From: Muraenolepis orangiensis
Taxonomy: Eukaryota; Chordata; Actinopteri; Gadiformes; Muraenolepididae
Assembly (NCBI GenBank): GCA_027704905.1
Contig: CM051000.1
Location: forward strand, 16,012,528 to 16,076,527
DNA: 64,000 nt
Reading direction: 5' to 3'
Made by a program: the position numbers and the translations under genes
The notes under the pieces: generated by a model
Told to the model about the DNA's origin: nothing
The model's input: the letters and a program-made list of their open reading frames with translations, nothing else
The model's database searches: none
In this document: positions 1 to 11,244 of the stretch, piece by piece
Layout: each line of letters begins with the position of its first letter
Position numbering within the stretch: the stretch's first letter is position 1

Positions 1-5
1 CATGG

Positions 6-356
6 TCAAGTTTTGTGAACTGGATATGCTCCTTGATTGGATCTTTCTGAAGCCATTTCCGAAATGTTCTCTGAGTGATAATTTGTGTTGTCCCCACTCA
101 ATTTCAACTGCATGGAAGATAGCAGTAGGACCTTATTTTGCTGGACAACATGAGTTTTACTGTGTTTCAGTACTGAGACAAATGCCTTTTCATGGGCGGC
201 TGACATGCAAGCTTGCTGACTAGCTTTTGCTCCTGCTTTGTGAATCCTGCTGCGCTCGTAGTGGGTGAATGCTGTGCGGAACAATTTTAAGCATAAGGGA
301 TGGTGTTTGGCCTCACAAGCAAAGAGGTCTTTGCCCTTCACTTGGCTCCCATGCAT
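6..356 (-). pseudogene. Possible zinc-finger/hAT-derived fragment
   Basis: An open frame of about 116 codons on the minus strand runs off the left edge of the window. It contains a pattern of the kind C-x-A-K-H-H-P-L-C followed by F-x-H-Y-E-R-S-R-I-H-K, which resembles the TTF-type zinc finger found in ZNF862/KIAA1586-like proteins derived from hAT transposases. No catalytic core is visible here and no splice sites could be assigned. It may be the domesticated or decayed N-terminal part of a larger gene outside the window. The family guess is inference and weak. Confidence 0.25.
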
Positions 357-555
357 TTTCTCTCACAAGATGAGAAGTATTCAGGTCTCTCCGTTTTGCA
401 ATGACCATCTTTGATCTAAACATTTTGTCCCAAAAAAATGCACTCTGGTGGGAAGATGGGTCTTGCAGAACCCCCTGCAGACAATTACATGTGGAGCGAT
501 GCTGCTGTGAGGTTGTAAGGTTCTCCCAGAAGGTTGCAAGTAAACTGTTGATAAT

Positions 556-1390
556 ATATTTATAACAGGTTCAACAGCGATGTGGACTGGTCCCCTGATA
601 GGGACTTAGCCTTCGACGACACTGGTTTGCTGAATCACCCGTCTCCCACTGCCCCGATTGCCCTCACTACTGACGCTTCCGACGAAGCAGTGGTGGCAGT
701 GTTTGAACAGTGGGTGAGTGGTGCCTGGCACGACAACGAGAAAAAATACAGCACCTTCGACCGGGAGCTCCTAGGTCTCTTCCTCACTATTCCACACTTC
801 AGGTCTTCAGGGATTTTTCCAGCCAATCAGAAGCCGGGATTTAAACCAGCCAATCAGAAGCAGGGGATTTTTCCAGCAAACCAGAAGCCGGGATTTAAAC
901 CAGCCAATCAGAAGCTGGGGATTTTTAAGGGGTGTACTCCAGCACTTCTCATGCTGGGGCGGGAGCTGAGGACCCCACCTGAAATGGCTTATGGACAGAC
1001 ACCGGACAGTCAAGAGGCCCCTGCAGGCGCGGAGTATGCTCATCAACTACAAGACAGAATGGAGGTAGCTCACCAGTTAGCTCGAAGGCAGGCAAAAGCG
1101 GCAAATGTCAGGCAGAAGAGGGCCTATGATGTTCGAGTGAAAGGACACTTTGTCCTTTCACTTTACCGCTGGAGACCCGGTGTGGGTCTACGGACCGAAG
1201 CGTGTAAAGGGACGTTGCCCAAAGTAAGATAACAACTCTCGCGGTCGCAAGTGTGGTCATACACCGGGACCGGGTGGCACCTTATCACGGAGTGGCACAA
1301 CCTGCCTTTCATGTGGCCCCTCCATCCCCACAGCCAGCAACAAGAGCTGAGGGCACTCCTAGGCGCCAAACGACAATGTCAAAAGGTAGG
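556..1390 (+). mobile_element. Ty3/Gypsy retrotransposon remnant (collapsed pol)
   Basis: The plus-strand frame from 582 reads as a Gypsy RNase H segment (TTDASDEAVVAVFEQW, then KYSTFDRELL), stops at about 800, and resumes at about 930 as the C-terminal half of an integrase (CTPALLMLGRELRTPPEMAYG, then the K/R/Q-rich helix and a GDPVWVYGPKRVKGRCPK-like block in another frame). Everything between RNase H and the integrase C-terminus is missing, and the segment usually found between the GAW and KYSTFDREL motifs is also deleted. Frame changes near 1150 and 1230 and the missing protease, reverse transcriptase and integrase core show it is dead. The tail up to about 1380 still resembles the proline-rich pol terminus. 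Confidence 0.8.
808..928 (+). repeat. Tandem repeat (about 53 bp, two copies plus) inside Gypsy remnant
   Basis: Two successive copies of a roughly 53-bp unit, each containing two CCAGCCAATCAGAAG-like sub-units, sit between the RNase H and integrase parts of the Gypsy remnant. They keep the reading frame open (PANQKPGFKPANQK) and are not part of any known Gypsy protein. Confidence 0.75.
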
Positions 1391-2620
1391 TTTTAAGTTT
1401 AGATTCCCTAAACTATTATGCTTCCCTGATTACAGGTGGCAGACTGTTCCACAAATAGGGCGCACGGTAGGAGAACGCTCTATTCTCTGCTGATTTCTTT
1501 AGGACTTTTGGGATCCTGAAGACCGGAGGGGCCGAGAAGGACAATAGGGAACAATAAGGTCCTTCAGGTATAAGGGTGCGAAATCGTTGTTAGCTAGTCG
1601 GAAACACTACAGTGGAGAGAGTCAGGAGCTTCGGGTTTCTCGAGGGTCCACATCAGCGAGGACTTGACCTGGACTCACCACTCACCACCACAGAAACGGC
1701 CAGACAACGGCTCTTCTTCCTGCCTACAGGTTGTGGAGGCTCAGCATGGACTCTAGGATACTCTCCAGGATACTCTAGACTTCTCCAGGTGCACCATAAA
1801 GAGTGTCCCGATTGGCTACATCACCGCCACCCTCAACCGCCAAGAGGGTGGTGAAGAGGGTGGTGGGAACTACTCGGCAAATTGCCGAAAAAAAATCTTG
1901 ATATTTTCGTAGAAGGGAGCCTCCATGCATAACACGTGATCCCAAGTGGGGTCCCAACCCACAGGTTGGGAAACTCCAACCTCACTTCTACATGCTGTAC
2001 ACTTTGCTCACGATAATAAACAACGTAATCATTGAACAGAAGAAACGTTTAACAGATGTTACATATAATAATAAACTAAAATGTATAAATCAACGTTGAT
2101 TAGCGCAGGTAGGGCCAGTGACGTCATCAAGGTAGCTTCCTCTCGTAACCGCGCGCGCTGAGCTGTGGTGATAAACTGTAAAGCAGCATATTAGACAGCA
2201 AGAGACTAATGCTAAACTTGAGTGAAGTAGCGCACATGCACGCACTATATGCACCATGATCAACGGAGAAACATAGACAGAATAAAACAAGACAAGGGCA
2301 TTATGTTTAACAGACACAAATGCTCCAGATGTGGTCGAGTGCATTGCATAGAAAGAAAGACATGCTGCAGGCAATGCTGCATAATGCAAATGTAGAAAAC
2401 ATGGACATTTGGTTGTAGTATGTCGCCCCCGCGTGGTCAACTAGGCTAATGCACCCTATGAGAAGATGGGAACCAAGTACATTTTCTAGAAGAAATCACA
2501 CAGGGGTGGATGATTCAAACAATGCATGGATCGTAAAACTGCCTTTATATGGTATTGAAATATACTTTAAAATTGACAAGTTAAGGCTATAACTGAAAAC
2601 CACAGTGAGTAAACTAGAAA
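1391..2620. other. Intergenic, no gene seen
   Basis: Only short scattered frames are present, with no recognisable domain or splice structure. The first few hundred bases may still be Gypsy-derived (untranslated region or degraded LTR), but I could not identify LTR ends. Confidence 0.5.
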
Positions 2621-2624
2621 CACG

Positions 2625-4087
2625 CACCGCGTGCTTAGCAGACATCTCAAATTGGATGTCGATGCACCACCTAAAGCTCAACCTGGACAAGACTGAGCTA
2701 GTGTTCCTCTGGGTGTGACCCTGGACGACCAACTGTGGTTCTCGGCAAACTGTCACGGCTACGTTGGCAGGGGGGCGTGGTCTAGCCACGTGCGCTAGCG
2801 GCGCACACACGCCCCTGTCAACAAACAATCACGTGGTTGGCAGGGGGCGTGGCCAAGCCACATGCGCTGGCCACACACACACACACACACACACACAATC
2901 TCCCCGTGTAATTTGTTCATCACCTCACCTGGGGTATATATATATACGTTGTCTTTCCTTTACCCCAGTGTGAGGTCGTTACTCTGCTATGCACGTAGTT
3001 CTCCCGTCTGGTACCCATCGCCTGCCAACTACCTGCCGGTACTTCGCACCCGATACCCCCGGTACAGACTCCTTCCCCTGTCCCGGACTCCCCGCCGGTC
3101 AACTGCCTGCCGGTACTCCGCGGATCGTCCTCCGTGTACCCTTGTGTTTTGTGTGTTTTGGGAAATAAAGCCGTCTCGTATCACTCCAGTTGTCGGCGTC
3201 TGCGTTCGGGGTCCAACCCACTCCCTCTCTCGTGACACAAACATTACATCGGTGACACGCTCCTGCAGATTTCTCCTCTACAACATCAGGAGGATTCGGC
3301 CTTTTCTCACTGAAAAGGCTGCGCAGGTGCTCATCCAGGCTCTTGTCATCTCCCGGCTGCTCTACTGCAACTCCCTCCTTACTGGCGCCCCGGCATTTGC
3401 CATCAGGCCCCTGGAGCTCATTCAGAAAGCTGCAGCTCGCCTGGTGTTCAACCGCCCCGAGTACTCCCACACATCTACCCTCCTTCGGACTCTACACTGG
3501 CTCCCTGTAGCTGCTCCATCCAGTTCAAGACCTTGGTGCTAGCCTACAAGGCGGTAAAAGGTACTGCTCCATCCTACCTCCAGGCAATGGTCAAGGCCTA
3601 CATCCCAACCCGTCCACTTCGCTCGGCTTCTTCGGGCCGTCTGCTTGCCCCCTCACTTAGAGGCCCGTGTGGCCGATCTACGCGGTCACGGCTCTTCTCC
3701 GTCCTGGCCCCAATTTGGTGGAACAAACTCCCCACGGATGTCATGACTGCAGAGTCACTCCCCATCTCTTCAGGACACACTTCCCGGATCCTTCCTCGTA
3801 GCGTCAATTAAGTCAGTCAAAAGTAGATTACATATTATAGATAGGTATATATTGTTCTACATATTGTTGCATATTGTTTGCCAACTTATTGTACTTTTTC
3901 CCTTACACTTTTGCCTGAATTATTGTAGATCTACTTGAGCACTGGTTCAGTTATTGGAGACTTGTTAGAAATTAAATGCACTTTGGACGTCTGGTGACGA
4001 GTTGTTCTCTTGCCTTCCTTTGTTGAAACACACTACTGTAAGTCGCTTTGGATAAAAGTGTCTGCTAAATGACTAATGTAATGTAGA
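2625..4087 (+). mobile_element. L2-clade LINE 3' fragment, interrupted
   Basis: Positions 2625-2750 encode the end of the reverse transcriptase palm/thumb (SNWMSMHHLKLNLDKTELVF, then LDDQL). After an inserted LTR the reading resumes at 3243 with VTRSCRFLLYNIRRIRPFLT, LIQALVISRLLYCNSLL and a TLHWLPV block, then continues in another frame to about 3811 (AYKAVKGTAPSYLQAM, WWNKLPTDV). The 3' end at about 4040-4087 has the conserved L2 tail GTAAGTCGCTTTGGATAAAA followed by TAATGTAATGTA. The element is 5'-truncated, frameshifted near 3510, and inactive. Confidence 0.9.
2751..3237. mobile_element. Solo LTR nested in the L2 element
   Basis: This 487-bp block begins TGTCACG and ends CGTGACA (TG...CA termini with a 7-bp inverted repeat). 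It is flanked by a perfect 5-bp direct repeat CAAAC at 2746-2750 and 3238-3242, and removing it restores the L2 reading. It contains a TATA-like stretch at about 2936-2946 and an AATAAAG at about 3163. Together these are the marks of a single long terminal repeat left by recombination of a Gypsy-type retrotransposon. A short CA microsatellite (2872-2898) and a partly duplicated segment (about 2759-2880) lie inside it. Confidence 0.9.
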
Positions 4088-4740
4088 AAGTCCAGGAGGC
4101 AACACTGAACTTCATGGGCCACTTCACAGCTACTATAATGTGGAAAAGTAAAACAAAGTTCAGAGTTAAAGGGAATGTGATAAAGTTGTCACATTCCCGA
4201 AGCGACTTGCTGAGTCGTTGCTGTTTGCAGCTTTCCAAATTAAGTAAACAGTAAAAACAGGCTCTGGCTTGTCTCCGTTTCGCGGGGCGGGGTAGGGGTG
4301 ACGGTCACGGTGACACACTTGTTTTCTCAATGCAAGAGGACGCACTGTGGCTACAGTACACAGACGTGTGATGTTTAGCAGTAATTATGCTAAGCCTCTT
4401 GCCACTGGGATGAGCCACGCCCACAGCCACGTCACAAAACCAGAACAACTGCTTTATTTATCTTTTTGACATTACTGCACACTCATGCGCAGTATCTGCT
4501 CAGTATCTGTATTCTTACATGTATATACACTATCTACCTATAATTCTGCACATATCTCATATCTACTCTTATTTATTTTATACCTGATTTTATACCCAGT
4601 AGACTGTTTTTACATCTTGTTTAACCACTGTACATTGTATATTACTATGCACTTCACTGTGACATTTGTATCGTATCCAATAGACCAAAGAATACTCTGG
4701 CAGTGTGAGAATAATAACCAATAAAATGTCTCTCCTGAAA
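4088..4740. other. Repeat-like AT-rich sequence, possible LINE 3' UTR
   Basis: From about 4450 the sequence resembles untranslated LINE tails of fish (short TACTGCACA/TTTATTTTATA blocks) and ends near AATAAAATG at 4722, but it carries no coding part, so the class cannot be fixed. Confidence 0.3.
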
Positions 4741-6080
4741 AGACATGGGCCAAATGGTCAATCAGAAAATGACTGACCAATATACCAATACCAATTAGAT
4801 GTGGTCAAATTAAACCAGGAGCTGTTTGGTGGTCATTGCCAAGGGGTAATTGTTTACTTTATGTTTTGATTTGAATTACTTGATTCATTATTTGTTAATA
4901 AGGCTGAAGACAATCAAAGCAAGCAATCAAAATGAGAGGAGATCAAAATAATACAGAAAAACACATTGCAGACAAAGTGTTGAGTGACCATATAAACCAG
5001 AAATAGTTTATACTATTTAATTACTTCATTGGTATTGGTTGTGCAACCAGTTACAGTGTTGTAAATCAAAGTGCTTTGTAAAGTTCCATAACAACATACT
5101 GCTCAGTATGTACTAGTCCTGAGCATGTGTACACGTGGTCAGCTTGTGAGATAATGGTGTAACCAAAGGTGCAACCAAATGTAACCAAATATAACCAAAT
5201 GAATGGTTAAAGAACATTATCGAGGTTTAGTGTCCCACCAGACTGCAAACAGTCCATATTAGGTATTTTGGTTTTGACCATGCAACATAAAAATACTTCT
5301 GTCAGAAATTGCTCATGTCATAGATTTAACCATGTTTTGCATGACATGGTAATACAATTAGTTTGGTTCCGGTATGGGGTCACATTGCTGTGAGATTAAA
5401 CCAATGACGTACAGATGTCAGATACAGCATGCCAACATTTAACAGGGAGCCCGAAACAATCCCCCTTGGTGTATATCAGATATCTCAACCCATTGTGTAG
5501 GTTACAGACAATTCAGAGCAGAACCCAAGCAGGTGGTGGTGGGTGAAATCCAGCTCTGCACACTTCACTTGGCAGAGTGTATGTGTGTGAGTTGGAAGGT
5601 GTTGATGTTACTATCTTATCCTATATTGTTTTATACCATTTTTTTCCCTTTTTAAAAATGTAAACCTTTCTCTTTTTAATGAAACTTATTGTGCACCGTT
5701 CTTATATGACTATTTTAGGACTTTATTCCTCTCTTAAAATGTCTGTTTGCAGTTATTGGGATAAGTGAAGTGAGTGTGGTTAATTCTGTTTAAAATAGTA
5801 AAATGTTTCTAAAGCTTCTTTTCCTGAAACATGATACCACAAGGGAAGGTGAGGAGGGAAGACAGGAGGGTGTGTGTGTGTCTTTGTGTGTGTGCTTCTT
5901 CCTCAACAGAATAGAGAGCATACAGGTGGGGGAAGATTCTAGGGTCAGCTGCAGTTGGAACCAGGTGTTTGTAAAGAGACATCCAACATGCTGCCTCCAT
6001 GCATTTCGGCCAATTGGACAAGCGTTTCTGGTCGTAAAGGATATGTAATGTATGAAGTGGTTTAAACATTAACTCAAGAC
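4741..6080. other. Intergenic, nothing recognised
   Basis: AT-rich DNA with a few short direct repeats (for example CCAAATGTAACCAAATATAACCAAATG at 5170-5200). No coding region or RNA gene could be supported. Confidence 0.5.
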
Positions 6081-6159
6081 AATAACATCACTGCTAACGG
6101 TGACATCTCGCACACTGGTAGCTGATCTGGAGCACTCATGTGGGACAGCGAAAACACAC

Positions 6160-6180
6160 ACCTGACAAGGTACGTAGGAA
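6160..6180 (+). other. Candidate 5' UTR splice donor for the galactosyltransferase gene
   Basis: The sequence CTGACAAG|GTACGTAGG is a good donor match about 730 bp upstream of the acceptor next to the coding exon. It could end a non-coding first exon. This is inference from splice consensus only. Confidence 0.35.
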
Positions 6181-6875
6181 TATGGAGTGAAAATGGTTCA
6201 AATGTACTGTGTTTGTGGGGGTGGGGAGGGGTGGGTGGGTTTGTGTACTACATTACATTATGTATGTGTTAACTTTGAAGTTGGTTTTGCGAGTCTTTGG
6301 AACTTAAAAGCGACATAGAGGTTACACATACATACAATATATTAGGGCATGCATTTGAGGTGTCGAAGAAACAGCTACAACAAAGGGCATCGGGAACATT
6401 ATTGCTATGAAAGCCACCGTAGCTGTTTCTATCAAACATGTGTTCCGCGTGGTGAAACGCAGCTAGTCAAGAGGTGACACAGCCAGATTCCTGGAGCTAT
6501 GTCTCACAACAACATCTACAGTCTCAAACTTGTTGAGGCAAGCTCAGACCCAGTCCTTCAGCAGATAGCACAAAAGTGAGCTTGGCTGAGTGATATGCAA
6601 GTTGAGATCGTCCTGCACTGTATTCTCAAGATGGCTGGCGTAACTATTAAAAAACAAAGAAAAATATTTAAGTGAGTGTTATGTATTTTTCAATTGACAA
6701 AAGGCCGACAGCACTTCCGCTGATTAATGTCGTCACGGTTCACTCTGCATTCTGTATTGTGTTGATCGTTATCGTGTCTGAGCCATTCATGATCCATCTC
6801 TGTTCTTCCAATTACGTTGAGGAAAAAATGTAATTCAAACGTTTTTAAATACAAACGTTGGTAACAGTCACTATG

Positions 6876-6904
6876 ACTAACTAACTATGTTTTGTGTCCA
6901 GCAG
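6876..6904 (+). other. Branch point and 3' splice site before galactosyltransferase exon
   Basis: GACTAACTAAC followed by a T-rich stretch and TCCAG|CAG fits a branch point plus acceptor 27-30 bp upstream of the start codon. It supports a non-coding upstream exon. Confidence 0.5.
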
Positions 6905-6930
6905 AAGCAGAGGCCTTCAGCGTGGCCAAT

Positions 6931-7995
6931 ATGCAGCCATGGAAGAAGTTGTGCTGTCGATGCTACACTGTTTTCTTTTCATTAATCCTCGCAACATCTA
7001 TTATTGTTATTGCAATGGATTCAAGTTTATTCCAATCGAGTGTGCGTATGTTTGACATCTCAATGAAAGGGGAGGAGGCCTATAAACCCTACTATGTGAA
7101 ATATCCCCACAAATACGGCTTTATCATAAACGAGGAGGAGAAATGCCAACGGCTGAGACCCTTTTTGGTCCTCATGGTTCCCGTGGCTCCCCACAACATG
7201 GTGGACCGCGACATTATCCGCAGGACCTGGGGCAAGGAGAGCGTGGTCCTGGAGAAGGTGGTCAGCCTGTTCTTCCTACTGGGACTGCCAGGAGGAGGAC
7301 AAGGGGACGGGGAGAAGCTTCAGGAGCAGCAGCTCCGCGCTGAGAGCAGGGAACACGGTGACCTGCTGCAGAGTGACTTCCTGGACTGCTACAAGAACCT
7401 CACCATCAAGACCATGGTGATGATGGAGTGGCTGGACGACCACTGCTCCACCGCCTCCTACGCCATGAAGATCGACTCGGACATGTTCCTCAACGTCCGC
7501 AACCTGGTGGGCATGCTGTTGGATGCGCCGCGGGACAGCTACATGACCGGGCTGGTGCAGACGCAAGCAGAGATTCTAAGGGATCCCACCTCCAAATGGT
7601 ACATGCCGATGGTAGTTTTACCCCAATCCACGTACCCACGGTATGCATTGGGCTTGGGGTATGTTGTGTCGCTGGACCTCCCCAGGAAGCTTGTGGAGGC
7701 CTCCAGACACGTCAGACCTTTGTACATTGAAGATGTGCACCTTGGATTCTGTATGGAGTACCTGGGAATAGATCTTTCCGACCCACCATATGAGGGCTAT
7801 TTCCATGTGGTGCCCATGCCTTATGACCGCTGTGATTACTCTAAGCTGATAGCTACCACAATAGAACCGTATTCGGATCGCATACAGGTATGGGAAGACT
7901 TTAACAGAGCAGACCAACCAATCTGCCAAGAGGACAACCAGCCGCTCTTCTTTGTGGATACACAAAGGGGGGGGGCTACACCCTCACTGTCATAA
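6931..7995 (+). CDS. Beta-1,3-galactosyltransferase family protein (GT31)
   Basis: Predicted 354-residue type II Golgi membrane enzyme that transfers galactose (or a related sugar) from a UDP donor to glycan acceptors in beta-1,3 linkage. Residues about 12-29 form a single membrane anchor after a short cytoplasmic K/C-rich tail. The luminal domain has the family blocks RPFLVLMVPVAP (about 76-87), RDIIRRTWG, the metal-binding DSD (182-184), GLGYVVS, and EDVHLG (267-272). NLT at 156 is a possible N-glycosylation site. The frame is open upstream to 6892, but only from a TTG; the ATG at 6931 is the first in-frame Met. A branch-like CTAAC and an acceptor CCAG|CAG at about 6880-6904 indicate an intron in the 5' UTR, and the coding part is a single exon, as in most B3GALT genes. 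A run of nine G near 7967-7975 lies just before the C-terminus. The exact ortholog is not determined. Confidence 0.85.
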   Translation: MQPWKKLCCRCYTVFFSLILATSIIVIAMDSSLFQSSVRMFDISMKGEEAYKPYYVKYPHKYGFIINEEEKCQRLRPFLVLMVPVAPHNMVDRDIIRRTWGKESVVLEKVVSLFFLLGLPGGGQGDGEKLQEQQLRAESREHGDLLQSDFLDCYKNLTIKTMVMMEWLDDHCSTASYAMKIDSDMFLNVRNLVGMLLDAPRDSYMTGLVQTQAEILRDPTSKWYMPMVVLPQSTYPRYALGLGYVVSLDLPRKLVEASRHVRPLYIEDVHLGFCMEYLGIDLSDPPYEGYFHVVPMPYDRCDYSKLIATTIEPYSDRIQVWEDFNRADQPICQEDNQPLFFVDTQRGGATPSLS

Positions 7996-8464
7996 TTGGA
8001 CTTTATATGTATATATTATAAATAGGATTTTATTTATATTTTAAATATGTGTATGATGTATGAATGAATAATGAATTATATAGAAACAATAACTCGGACG
8101 TGTCTCATCTATTCCTTTGCTCTGTTTTTTAAAGAGGCAGAATTAACAGTGTCAGATAGCAAGATTAGACTACTCTCAGTTCAGTTGCTCGTGGTGGGTC
8201 ATCGCGTGTCTGAGCCTAACCTGGAGCTAAGCTAAAAGGAGGTTAGCTCCGAGATAACCCTGCCCACGACTGCGGTTGTGATTGTTTCCACAGTCTCATT
8301 AGTTTACATAATGGCGACAAATAATAATAAATAATATGGTCTTATCTCAAACTATTTGTAGCAGGGAACCCTGCCACATGCTTCCACACCACTTTTTCCA
8401 TTGTTGTGGATACAGAATGTGGCTAATGACTGGGTTTGGACAAATCCGGTGGAGTGTTTTTAAA

Positions 8465-8506
<42 letters not shown>

Positions 8507-9605
8507 AATAAATAAATAAATAAATATATCAATGATATGGGGCAAAAAAAACGGCGGACCTCAGATGAATGGCTATCTGTGCATAAAAGACAACATTACA
8601 TGTTAACAGCAAATCCAACACTGCATAAACCTTGTGAGGAGAGTACTATTTTTGTATTGATGTTTGGCTATTGTATGCATAGCAACATAATTGCAATCAA
8701 AGTTTAACCTATTCTAAAAATCGAATCAGTATCACAATCTTGCCACACAAGAACCATGGTTCTTCCTGGTTCTTCGCTATCAGTACACAATACAACAAAC
8801 AGTGAAGATCACATTTGTGTTTTGTTTCTGATTATAGCTCAGGGTAACCAAAGACCTCATAGAAAATGGTTACCATATTATCCTTCAAGTTCGCTAGAAA
8901 CTACTGCTGGAGAAAATACAATCCAGCTCTGCTGTTCTTGACTTGCAAGTGACGTCAAATCTAATTTAAATACGACCAGAGAAGATTTAAATACGACCAT
9001 GTTGGTGGATATACAATCTGCTATCAGCTACAGGCTCTCTATTAGTCAGGCGTTTAAAACTCTTTGTTTAGTTCTTTTCAAGCGCTCTATCAGTCATGCC
9101 ATATCTTTGCACAGTGTACAATTGTGGTTTAATTTAGTTTTTTAATAGCACTCATGAAACAAGTTTTTTATTATTTACTATAATCAAAAATCAAGGGGCA
9201 AACTCTGGCACTTGGCTTCATAACATTGGCAGATCAAAACACAAACTAACGGAGGAGAAGTCTACCTGTGTGTGTAGCAATAATTTCTTCCCAGGTAATC
9301 TATATTTTTAGTAAAACAATTAAACAAATTTTCTTCGTGTTTTGCCAACAATTCGGCGAAGAGTTGAGTCATTGTGTTTTATCATTTAAGAGCGCTGGTG
9401 AGGTTGTATGACAGAAACCATCCTGACTGGGCGCCTACTCAAAACAACGTTTCAGCAACGGTTAACATTGATGCTTCAGCTTTTATCGGGTTATTTTAGG
9501 ACAAGGAAAATAAAGTTGAATGAATGAATATGTTGCATTGTTGCCCATGGGGTCTATAGCAGTAGATCATTCGCTATATCAGGATACTCAACAGTAAATA
9601 ACTAA
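7996..9605. other. 3' UTR and intergenic stretch with (TA)n
   Basis: AT-rich sequence following the galactosyltransferase. It contains a (TA)n microsatellite at 8467-8503. No canonical AATAAA was seen close to the stop codon, so the 3' end of the transcript is unplaced. No other gene was seen. Confidence 0.5.
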
Positions 9606-9610
9606 AATCC

Positions 9611-9647
9611 TCTCTTGTCGACAAGAGACTCTCTTGTCGACAAGAGA
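9611..9647. repeat. Two tandem 18-bp perfect palindromes
   Basis: TCTCTTGTCGACAAGAGA occurs at 9611-9628 and again at 9630-9647. Each copy is its own reverse complement. They border a stretch (to about 10120) rich in GTTCGTTGATTCGTTCAC / GTGAACGAAC motifs on both strands, suggesting the edge of a decayed DNA transposon. Confidence 0.85.
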
Positions 9648-9649
9648 CT

Positions 9650-10120
9650 TTTGTTCGTCGAACGAGTCGACAAATGATTCGTTAGTTGATGCAGTTTGTT
9701 TGTTCAACCAATCACAAATCGCCTTTCGACTCCCAGTTCTTTCCAAAGTAGTTTGTTCGTTGATTCGTTCACCTAAAGGGACGACGAACGAAAGTGGTGG
9801 ATTCAGAACAGTTATCCCGCCTCCTCGATGACTCAGATGCCTAGCTCGACCAATAAGAAAGCCTCATTTCACTCTTTGGGCTACAGCCCTCCCTAGTGCT
9901 CCGAGTCCACTCACAGTCTACTCCGCCGCGGAGCGATCCTGCCCGCGAGGCAGTCTGCTGCAAAACTATTATTTAAAAAAAGCCAACGAAGTGAACGAAC
10001 AAACAAGATGGAAGATGGGAATGAACGAGTCGTTCTCATTCTCTGAAAATACTTGTTTGTTAAGACTTGTTTGTTTGCGAACAACACACCACGGAGGAGT
10101 TTGTCTTTGGGTAATGGTGT
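9650..10120. mobile_element. Possible decayed DNA transposon
   Basis: Short inverted motifs of the type GTTCGTT...AACGAAC recur at both ends of this roughly 470-bp stretch, as in hAT-like non-autonomous elements. I could not define exact terminal repeats or a target duplication, and there is no transposase reading frame. Confidence 0.3.
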
Positions 10121-11244
10121 AAACGGAGGTAGGGCTGTCTTTGTTTAGACGTTGAGCAGCCGGTACATTACAATAACAGAGAGGAGAGGAGGCGGCCACA
10201 GTTTGTCCCGTATCTGGGGTAACTACCGGAAGAAAGAGTACACTGCCCACGGCTCCGGAAGCAGGAAGTGTGATAAAGGCCTATTGACTGACTTCCAAGG
10301 CAGCAATACATCACAACGTCGCCAATGTGGAGCAGTGCCACGGGTGCATGGGATTGGGGGATATCTTGACCCAACAAAGTATACGTCTATGCTGCCTTCA
10401 AAGCTTTCGAGACTCGATGCTTCACTGGCTCTGAATGCTGCCAGCATATCCTAACCTGCTACTTGAAACAGGTTCCCCATGGTGTTGGAAATGTACTCCT
10501 AGGTTTGGGTAGCTTGCCATCGAGACAATCCCAGCAACACAATCACATTGAGACATCACCCTTTTACTGTGATGCTAGTTTAAGCGCCTCTCTTCAGAAA
10601 CACAGGACACCTAGTGAATGCATAAACCACAATGACTTCAGTAGCCATTTAAATTAAACTACACACAAAATGTTTTCACTGTGATAAAGGGCTGTATTAA
10701 TATTGAATAGGGTGTGTAACCACCTTGAGGGCCAAGATCACCATCTAGGTTTGATGAATTAAGGTTTAGATCAAATGAATGGATCAACAGTTTATGAGTA
10801 ATGCACCGCACAATTAAATACAACAGCATACTACTCCCACTATGTTGAACATGTGTGTGTTTGACGCAGCAAAAAAAAAAGAAAAATACAATTTTAACCA
10901 ATTTTAAGAATGAACTAATACTAATTAATACACATTCTGCCCAGTATTTACGTCACCCAAAGAGGGAATATTTAGAGAATTACAATTAAATAATACAATA
11001 AATACAACATAACTGTCCATAAAAGCTGAATTGCAAATCAAATTTTGATGTTGATAAAATAATAAAGTTGATATTATATATATAACATATATATATATAA
11101 CAGATAACCTGCCCAAACCTTTTGGTCAATGTCCTCCATCAGTATTCCAGTCTTTGGTATATTTCCTAAACCGACATGCAGTTCCCTCCCTATATGCTTT
11201 ATATTAATGTTAAAGATATATGTAGGAATAAGGCTATACTTTGG
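10121..11244. other. Intergenic and likely paqr8 3' UTR
   Basis: No gene was recognised. The right-hand part (roughly 10900-11244) would be transcribed as the 3' UTR of the minus-strand PAQR gene. Confidence 0.4.

Noticed and set aside
1940..1975. Possible SINE promoter-like phrase GGGGTCCCAACCCACAGGTT
   Set aside because: No matching A and B boxes at the required spacing and no tail were found.
2862..3542. 226-codon plus-strand frame
   Set aside because: It joins the solo LTR to the L2 coding part; it is a chance fusion across an insertion boundary.
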